Origin: Butyrivibrio sp. FCS014
GTDB taxonomy: Bacteria; Bacillota; Clostridia; Lachnospirales; Lachnospiraceae
Assembly (NCBI RefSeq): GCF_000526935.1
Contig: NZ_JAHA01000020.1
Span: 1-32,739, forward strand
Direction: 5' to 3'
DNA length: 32,739 bases
Below the pieces are notes generated by a model. It was given only the letters and a program-made list of their open reading frames with translations, did no database searches and was not told the origin of the DNA. The position numbers and the translations under genes were made by a program. Shown one piece after another: positions 27,157 to 32,739 of this stretch (its first letter is position 1; every line of letters begins with the position of its first letter).

Positions 27157-27513
27157 ATGAGTTTATCAATCGGCGCTGTAGGCAGTCCCTACGGCATGAG
27201 CTTTATACAGCCGCTCAACTACAACTTAAAAAATGAGTCGGATGTGTCGGATTCCTTCATCGAGACCGGCATGAGCGGTGCGGTGATGAACGTACCTCCC
27301 GTGAGGTACCCCAACGCACAGGCACTGACACCCTCAGATGAAGAGAGCGATCCGTTAAAGCTTTCAGCCAATGTGGTAAGAAAGTCCCAGGAAGCCAATC
27401 GTATGTATAACGACGTGGCAGCCAAGTTCCAGGGAATGACCACAGGCTACAGTCAGGACACTCAGGCAATGTCCTATGCTATGGCAGGAAATACCATAGA
27501 TCTGTTTGGGTGA
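27157..27513 (+). CDS. Small uncharacterised protein
   Basis: A 118-residue polar protein starting MSLSIGAVGSPYGMSFIQPL and ending NTIDLFG. There is no signal peptide, membrane helix, Cys or recognised motif. The middle is Ser/Asp/Pro-rich and probably disordered, followed by a helical LSANVVRKSQEANRMYNDVA stretch. It is supported by its own promoter, a GAGGG ribosome binding site and a strong terminator, i.e. a monocistronic unit. The style (short, Met- and Ser-rich, ending in a hydrophobic tail) recalls structural or appendage-associated small proteins, but that is impressionistic and I assign no function. Confidence 0.65.
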   Translation: MSLSIGAVGSPYGMSFIQPLNYNLKNESDVSDSFIETGMSGAVMNVPPVRYPNAQALTPSDEESDPLKLSANVVRKSQEANRMYNDVAAKFQGMTTGYSQDTQAMSYAMAGNTIDLFG

Positions 27514-27544
27514 TAACAATCGAAATAGGTAGGTGGCAGATAAA

Positions 27545-27583
27545 AAAGCGGGAGTTCATCGGTGTCCGATGAGCTCCCGCTTT
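27545..27583. terminator. Bidirectional rho-independent terminator
   Basis: An 18-bp stem (AAAGCGGGAGTTCATCGG with its complement, one G-T pair, loop TGT), A-rich on the left and TTTGCTT on the right. It lies between convergent genes. Confidence 0.93.
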
Positions 27584-27599
27584 GCTTGTACATATTTAT

Positions 27600-28126
27600 T
27601 TATCTGAAGTAATCCGTAGAAGCCTTCTGCATAACCTTGGCTTCCTGAATCTTCTCATTGACGTCGACCAAAAACTGGTGATTGGTGGGATCCGAAATGA
27701 ATTCAAGGAAATCTGCGGCTTCCTTGTGGGTCAGCTTCTGGATACCTGTAAGGTAGGACATGATCTCTTCTCTGGACTTGCCCTCGTTTATATAGCGGTC
27801 CACAATATCAAACAGCACCATGAACCTTCTCATCTTGACTCTGGTGTTGATCTGGTGGAGTTCAAAGAGGATTGCAAGCACAAAGATCAGTGCGATCAGG
27901 GATAAAACAAGGAAAATTGCGCCATACATGTAAGCCCCGGAATGAAGATTGAAAATTCCGGCGCACAGGGTAGATATCGAAAAATGTCATCACGGAAGTA
28001 ATCAGGATGATCAGCCTCGCCTTGTTCCTGGCCTTTGGAGGCAGTTCCATGAACCTCACTGCTACACCGAACACGATGTAAAAATACCAGCGAAAAGGCT
28101 ATCCCCACATATGATAAATGAAGCAT
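27600..28126 (-). CDS. Small multi-pass membrane protein, frameshifted
   Basis: Read on the minus strand, the protein runs through three frames. It starts MLHLSYVGIAFSLVF, moves near 28080 to IVFGVAVRFMELPPKARNKA and RLIILITSVMTFFDI, then near 27970 to STLCAGIFNLHSGAYMYGAIF and a long helix (LVLSLIALIFVLAILFEL). Three or so transmembrane segments are followed by a helical cytoplasmic tail (VKMRRFMVLFDIVDRYINEG and onward) to the stop at 27600. The ATG at 28126 is favoured because an AGGGGGA ribosome binding site is about eight bases upstream. I recognise no family. Both frame breaks preserve coding on either side, so they are likely sequence errors. Confidence 0.6.
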
Positions 28127-28201
28127 ATGCATTTCCCCCTATAGAACAATTTTAACAAGCATAAAACATTAATGCAATCAAATAAAAATACGTACTCTCT
28201 C

Positions 28202-28230
28202 TTGACTTTTTCAATGTAATACTTTAACGT
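28202..28230 (+). promoter_or_regulatory. Promoter of liv operon
   Basis: TTGACT (28202-28207), a 17-base spacer and TAACGT (28225-28230), about 57 bases before the livJ start. The -10 is imperfect. Confidence 0.5.
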
Positions 28231-28247
28231 AAGATAATAAATAAAAA

Positions 28248-28257
28248 TTGTATACAA
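28248..28257. promoter_or_regulatory. Operator-like palindrome in livJ leader
   Basis: TTGTATACAA is a perfect 10-bp palindrome just after the predicted transcription start. It fits the T.GT..AC.A pattern recognised by many FadR-subfamily GntR regulators; which protein binds it is unknown. Confidence 0.4.
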
Positions 28258-28286
28258 ATATACATTTTGTGAGGAGGGAAATAATT

Positions 28287-29452
28287 ATGAAGAAGACGGG
28301 CAAAATCTTCAGCGTTGTTATGGCTTCTGCTTTAGCTGTTTCAATGCTTGCCGGTTGCGGCGCATCACAGCAGGGAGGTTCAGATACATTCAAGATCGGA
28401 GCTATTGGTCCCCTTACAGGCGGAGCTGCTGCTTACGGTAATGCAGTTGTTAACGGCGCACAGATTGCTGTTGATGAGATCAACGAGGCAGGCGGTATCA
28501 ATGGATACAAAGATTGAGTACAAGACAGAAGACGACGAGCTCAATGCAGAGAAGTCAGTTAACGCTTACAACACACTTAAGGACTGGGGAATGCAGCTCC
28601 TTGTAGGATCAAACCACATCTGCCTGCTCAATCGCAGTTTCAGAGAACACCAAGAACGACAATATGTTCCAGCTTACACCTTCAGGATCTGCTGAGGAGT
28701 GCGTTAAGTATGACAACGTATTCCGTGTATGTTTCTCAGAATCCCAACCAGGGTATTGCTTCCGCTCAGTACATAAACGATCACAACCTTGCTACAAAGG
28801 TTGGTATCATCTATGACAACTCAGACGTTTATTCTTCCAGTATCTACCAGAAGTTTGTTGAGGAGTCAGAGGGCAAGAACTACGAAGTATTTCAGCTGAG
28901 GCTTACACACAGGATAACAACACAGATTTCTCTGTTCAGCTTCAGAAGGCTAAGGATGCAGGCGCTGACCTGGTATTCCTTCCTATCTACTACTCAGATG
29001 CTTCACTGATCCTTACACAGGCCAACACAATGGGCTATGCACCTACATTCTTCGTGTGTAGACGGTATGGACGGTATCCTTACTGTTGAGAACTTTGATA
29101 CATCACTTGCAGAGGGACTTATGCTTCTTACACCTTTCGCAGCTGATGCTACAGATGAGCTTACTGTTAACTTCGTTAAGAAGTACAACGAGAAATACGG
29201 CGAGACACCCAACCAGTTCGCAGCTGATGCTTACGATGCTGTTTACATCATTAAGGCAGCCTATCGAGAAGGCCGGCGTTACACCTGCAAGCAGCGTATC
29301 GAGATCTGCGATGCAGTTAAGGGCGCTATGGTACAGATCGAGGCTTCAGGACTTACATCTTCCAAGATGACCTGGTCAGGCATCAGGTGAGCCTAACAAG
29401 GAGCCCAAAGGCTGTTGTAATCCAGAACGGTGTTTACGTATCAGCAGAGTGA
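28287..29452 (+). pseudogene. livJ: Branched-chain amino acid ABC transporter, substrate-binding lipoprotein (frameshifted as read)
   Basis: The periplasmic-binding-protein-type receptor of a LIV transporter, lipid-anchored outside the membrane. The ATG at 28287 has GAGGAGG nine bases upstream. A signal peptide with lipobox LAGC leads into [20 protein letters not shown] and [20 protein letters not shown], a clear LivJ N-terminus. Later segments (SAQYINDHNLATKVGIIYDN, DAGADLVFLPIYYSD, NFVKKYNEKYGETPNQFAAD, YDAVYIIKAA) keep family order to VIQNGVYVSAE and a TGA at 29450-29452. The frame shifts near 28507, 28615, 28730, 28895, 29055, 29265, 29300 and 29380-29405. Each shift returns to the expected family sequence, so a functional gene with sequence errors is likelier than decay. 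It is the first gene of the liv operon. Confidence 0.8.
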
Positions 29453-29460
29453 GAGAACCT

Positions 29461-29530
29461 GACGAGGTAGTTTCGAGTCTGGTTCGAACCTCGTTCTGGA
29501 TCGAACGAAGTTCGAGAGCAGAACTACCTT
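29461..29530. repeat. 70-bp intercistronic element, copy 1 (livJ-livH)
   Basis: It starts GACGAGGTAGTTTCGAG and ends CGAGAGCAGAACTACCTT. The ends pair (AGGTAGTT with AACTACCT), and the middle has GGTTCGAACC and TCGTTC/GAACGA stems. It shares its length and both ends with 30541-30610; ungapped identity by eye is 39 of 70. Confidence 0.55.
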
Positions 29531-29561
29531 GGGACCTAAGTAAATTTATAAAGTAAATCAG

Positions 29562-29589
29562 CAAGGGATGCTGTCAAAGGCATCCCTTG
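29562..29589 (+). terminator. Hairpin between livJ and livH, probable partial terminator
   Basis: CAAGGGATGC, an 8-base loop, GCATCCCTTG, then a weak TTCTCTATATT tract. Such hairpins after binding-protein genes usually reduce transcription of the downstream membrane components. Confidence 0.7.
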
Positions 29590-29644
29590 TTCTCTATATT
29601 GTTGGTAGAAATATTTTGGTGAAAAGAAATTGTGGAGGTGCGAG

Positions 29645-30537
29645 ATGAGTTTTTTGACCTATCTCATTAATGGACTAAGCCTGGGGAGTATCTACGCGAT
29701 TATAGCGCTGGGATACCACTATGGTTTACGGAATTGCTAAGATGCTTAACTTTGCTCACGGAGATTTTATCATGGGTGGGCTGCTATATTATCTTTTCCG
29801 TCAGTGCCGCACTTTCCGGCAATTCAGTGGTTGGGAATAATAGTCGCCATTATTCTTTGTACACTTCTTGGTTGTCACAACGGAGTTTGTGGCATACAGG
29901 CCTTTAAGAGGTGCAGCTTCACCTCTGCGGTGTGCTTATTACAGCCATCGGCGTCAGCTATCTTCTTGAGAATATAGCACTTCTTATCTACGGCGCAGAT
30001 ATCAAATCCATTCACCTTCAGTTATCAATTGGGAGGGCGTATCCTTTGCGGGAGGACAGCTCAAGATCCAGGGAGTTACCATCGTGACCATTTTGGTGAG
30101 TGTTGTTATCCTCATTGTGCTTCAGCTCTTTATCAACAAGACCAAACAGGGACAGGCCATGCTTGCAGCCTCGGAAGACAAGGCGGCAGCGGCTCTTATG
30201 GGAATCGACGTCAATAAGACCATTGCACTGACCTTTGCTATCGGTTCTGCCCTGGCAGCCGTTGCGGGAGCTCTTCTTTGCAGCGCATATCCTTCCCTTT
30301 CACCTTATACGGGAGCAATGCCCGGTATCAAAGCCTTCGTGGCAGCGGTACTTTGGAGGTATCGGCTCAATTCCGGGCGCCATGATCGGCGGACTTGTTC
30401 TGGGAATAGTAGAGATCCTGTCAAAGACCTATATTTCATCACAGCTTTCGGATGCCATTGTTTTCGGCATTCTGGTAATCGTTCTTTTGGTTAAGCCAAC
30501 AGAATCCTGGGAAAAGAAGGTGCAGGAAAAGGTCTAG
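29645..30537 (+). pseudogene. livH: Branched-chain amino acid ABC transporter permease LivH (frameshifted as read)
   Basis: One of two membrane-spanning subunits of the LIV importer. The ATG at 29645 follows GGAGG. Family sequence is recognisable in pieces: FLTYLINGLSLGSIYAIIAL, MVYGIAKMLNFAHGDFIM, VTTEFVAYRPLRGAA, LITAIGV, then an unbroken run from about 30050 including QAMLAASEDKAAAALMGIDV (the cytoplasmic EAA loop that contacts the ATPases), GALLCSAYPSLSPYTGAMPG, GGIGSIPGAMIGGLVLGI and the end WEKKVQEKV. Frame shifts occur near 29715, 29780, 29870, 29920, 30015 and 30355. The order and completeness suggest a normal gene blurred by sequence errors. Confidence 0.78.
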
Positions 30538-30540
30538 CTT

Positions 30541-30610
30541 GGCGAGGTACTGTCGAGCCTAGCATAGACCCTTTGTTTACGGCGAGCCAAAGCGAGAGCG
30601 TAACTTCCTT
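30541..30610. repeat. 70-bp intercistronic element, copy 2 (livH-livM)
   Basis: It starts GGCGAGGTACTGTCGAG and ends CGAGAGCGTAACTTCCTT, the same length and end sequences as 29461-29530. It begins three bases after the livH stop. With flanking bases it can fold (GGTCTA/TAGACC around it; TTACG/CGTAA inside), but with different pairings from copy 1. Confidence 0.55.
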
Positions 30611-30626
30611 ATAAAGGAGATATTTT

Positions 30627-31701
30627 ATGTCTAAAAACACAAAAATCCAATTTCATCACATACGGCATTGTTAATTGCGCCTATATAATCCTTGAGGGTC
30701 CTGATGCTTACCGGAAACCTCTCAAAGCCACTTAAAGGGACTACTGGTGCCCATGACCTATTATGCGGTAATAGCCGTTGCACTTAACCTGTGCGTAGGT
30801 ATCCCTGGGAGAGCTCAGTATCGGACACTGCGGCTTTATGTGCCTTGGAGCTTTCTCCAGCGCATTCTTTTCCCGGGCAACGGAACAGATCATCCCTACA
30901 GTGCCAAGATTCCTTATGGCTTTCATCATTGGAATAAGCCGTTGCGGCTCTGTTTGGTTTCCTCATCGGTATCCCGGTACTTCGTCTTAAGGGTGATTAC
31001 CCTTGCATCGTTACTCTGGCTTTCGGCGAGATCATCAAGAACGTCATCAACTCTTTCTACATCGGTATCGACAGTAAGGGCCTGCACTTCACCATGAAGA
31101 GCGCCATGGACCTTAACATGGAGAAGGACGGCGACCAATTATCATCAACGGAGCCATGGGTATTACGGGAACACCTCACAACGCAAACTTTACCATAGGT
31201 ATCGTGGTTCTTCTGATATCTCTTTTTTTCATCGTGCAGAATCTGGTGAATTCCAGAGACGGTCGTGCCATCATGGCCATCCGTGACAACTATATAGCAG
31301 CTGAAGCAACCGGCATCAATGTGACCGGATATAAGATGATGCTTTTCACTATTTCGGCAGCTATCGCCGGAGCAGCGGGAGTTCTTTTCTCCCACAACAT
31401 CACCACACTGACGGCTTCCTCCCAGTACTTCGGATATAATGCTTCCATCATGATCCTGGTTTATGTGGTTCTTGGAGGCATCGGAAATATCAGGGGCAGC
31501 GTTATTGCAGCCTGCATTCTGTATATGCTTCCCGAGATGCTTCGAGGACTGAATACCTATCGTATGCTGATCTATTCAATTGTGCTGATCATCATGATGA
31601 TCGTGAACTGGTCACCCAAGGTTATCGCATGGCGTAAGAAGACTTTTGGAGGTCTCAACCTCATAAGCATTCTCACAGGCAAGAAAAAGGGGTGGGCATA
31701 A
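30627..31701 (+). pseudogene. livM: Branched-chain amino acid ABC transporter permease LivM (frameshifted as read)
   Basis: The second membrane subunit of the LIV importer. The ATG at 30627 has AAAGGAG upstream; that site lies in a small TCCTT-ATA-AAGGA hairpin. Family segments are PMTYYAVIAVALNLCVGI, a GHCGFMCLGA-like stretch after correction, [20 protein letters not shown] (corrected), and an intact run from 31156: [40 protein letters not shown] (EAA loop) and YVVLGGIGNIRGSVIAACIL, ending KKKGWA. Frame shifts lie in 30640-30700, 30800, 30870-30950 and 31130-31150. The stop directly abuts the livG start. Confidence 0.78.
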
Positions 31702-32462
31702 ATGGCACTTCTTGATGTAAATAACTTAAGCATTTCCTTCGGCGGTTTGAGAGCCGTTGATAACTTTAACATAACCATTGAAAAGGGCGAGCTCTACGGC
31801 CTTATCGGTCCCAACGGAGCCGGCAAGACTACGGTGTTCAACCTGCTTACAGGCGTTTACAAGCCCAACGAAGGCATCATAAGGCTTGACGGTGATGACA
31901 TTACCCGAAAGAGTACCATCGAGATAAATCATGCGGGAATCGCAAGGACCTTCCAGAACATCAGGCTTTTCAGGAATATGTCGGTTATAGACAACGTAAA
32001 GGTTTGGACTTGCGGAGAAAGTTCAAGTACAGTGCCCTTGAGGGAATGCTCCACGTGGGCAAGTACAGGAAAGTGGAAAAAGAGATGGATTATGAAGCCA
32101 TGAGTCTTTTAAAGGTCTTTGATCTTGACGGATCAAGGGACGTACTGGCTGCAAATCTTCCCTACGGCAAGCAGAGAAAGCTGGAGATTGCAAGAGCCAT
32201 GGCTACAGGGCCGAAGCTTCTTTTGCTGGATGAGCCCGCAGCGGGCATGAATCCCAATGAGAACAAAGAGCTGATGGATACCATCGCAATGGTCCGCCAG
32301 GAATTTGATATGACTATCCTCCTTATCGAGCATGATATGAAGCTGGTTTCAGGTATCTGTGAGAAGCTCACGGTACTGAATTTCGGCCGCGTACTGTGCC
32401 AGGGAGAGACAAAAGAGGTGCTGTCTAACCCGGAGGTTATCACAGCTTATCTTGGCGAGTAG
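31702..32462 (+). CDS. livG: Branched-chain amino acid ABC transporter ATP-binding protein LivG (one frameshift as read)
   Basis: One of two cytoplasmic ATPases powering the LIV importer. The ATG at 31702 touches the livM stop; AAAAAGGGG precedes it. It has ISFGGLRAVDNFNI, Walker A GPNGAGKTT, the Q-loop region ARTFQNIRLFRNMSVIDNV typical of LivG, the LPYGKQRKLEIARAM signature helix, Walker B LLLLDEPAAGMN and the H-loop LLIEHDM. The ABC signature reads LPYGKQRKLE, the usual LivG variant of LSGGQ. The frame breaks near 32003-32010, between IDNVKV and LRRKFKYSALEGML, where a one-base change restores it. The remainder is intact to the TAG at 32462. Confidence 0.88.
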
Positions 32463-32520
32463 AGTATCCCTCGAGTAGAGCACTTGCTGAGGTTTTACAC
32501 GAAGAATAGGAGATTTACTT

Positions 32521-32739
32521 ATGGCAGAATCAATCCTTGAAGTAAAGGATTTAAGTGTATACTACGGCGTTATCCAGGCGCTTAAAGGTATCTCTTTTCA
32601 CGTTGACAAGGGAGAGATCGTGGCGCTGATAGGTGCCAACGGAGCCGGCAAGACCACAACCCTTCATACTCTGTCGGGGCTTTTAAAGGCCTACAGCGGA
32701 GAGATCAAGTACAAGGGACAGGAGCTTACAAAGATTCCC
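32521..32739 (+). CDS. livF: Branched-chain amino acid ABC transporter ATP-binding protein LivF (partial, runs off right edge)
   Basis: The first 73 residues of the second LIV ATPase. The ATG at 32521 follows AATAGGAG. The sequence ILEVKDLSVYYGVIQALKGI is typical of LivF (the YYG.I.AL pattern), with Walker A at GANGAGKTTTLHTLSGLL and then GEIKYKGQELTKIP. No frame problem is visible before the window ends. It is the expected last gene of the livJHMGF operon, 58 bases after livG. Confidence 0.9.
   Translation, partial: MAESILEVKDLSVYYGVIQALKGISFHVDKGEIVALIGANGAGKTTTLHTLSGLLKAYSGEIKYKGQELTKIP

Noticed and set aside
29470..29515. Possible tRNA fragment because of GGTTCGAACC, which looks like a T-arm
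   Set aside because: No acceptor stem, D-arm or anticodon arm can be placed around it. It is better explained as a palindrome in the 70-bp intercistronic element.
32463..32520. Third copy of the liv intercistronic element between livG and livF
   Set aside because: The gap is 58 bases and lacks the conserved end sequences; only a short CTCGAG is shared.

Overview
The window looks like a chromosomal segment of a Gram-positive anaerobe of the Lachnospiraceae, most like Butyrivibrio or Pseudobutyrivibrio. This is inferred from protein style (DUF4250, DUF2225, a membrane-anchored esterase, a Clostridia-type GlnRS, an ISLre2-type insertion sequence, a BY-kinase exopolysaccharide module) and from strong GGAGG ribosome binding sites; no rRNA or tRNA is present to confirm it. 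Many reading frames are broken by small indels while the protein signal continues in another frame. The breaks cluster near the two ends (about 1-2700 and 28500-32020), with a few between 6960 and 9320 and near 24040, and they hit the essential gene glnS, so most are probably sequence errors rather than true decay.

Layout, left: 1-3039 is a heavily frameshifted, C-terminally membrane-anchored extracellular esterase. It is followed by a small membrane protein and guaB (IMP dehydrogenase), a GAF-PAS-GGDEF-EAL cyclic-di-GMP protein, glnS (glutaminyl-tRNA synthetase), a DUF2225 zinc-ribbon protein, and a small Asp-rich membrane protein on the minus strand. Next come a TetR regulator with a PfkB-like protein that lacks the catalytic Asp, then malQ (4-alpha-glucanotransferase) overlapping a LacI-type regulator. 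The malQ promoter carries a LacI-like operator and a terminator-like leader hairpin.

Centre: a complete 1785-bp ISLre2-type element (15802-17586) has imperfect terminal inverted repeats and a perfect 9-bp target duplication. It sits between DUF4250 and an exopolysaccharide-control operon. A long hairpin at its 5' end would bury the transposase Shine-Dalgarno sequence in read-through transcripts. The operon (17687-23040) encodes a CpsB-type phosphatase, a Wzz/YveK co-polymerase, a CpsD-type tyrosine kinase with a Tyr-rich tail, an anchored Ig-like protein, an LCP ligase, a sortase-B-fold lipoprotein with catalytic positions replaced, and a secreted protein. A strong terminator closes it before any glycosyltransferase appears.

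Right: a receiver-(degenerate GGDEF)-EAL response regulator with its own HPt protein, a CLC antiporter resembling the fluoride-exporting clade, three small uncharacterised genes, and a branched-chain amino acid ABC transporter operon (livJHMGF; livF runs off the end). Two equal-length 70-bp elements with related ends lie directly after the livJ and livH stop codons. Themes are cell-surface polysaccharide control, c-di-GMP signalling and nutrient uptake. The best candidates for undescribed biology are the inactive sortase-like lipoprotein, the inactive PfkB-like protein beside TetR, the transposase hairpin, and the paired liv elements.
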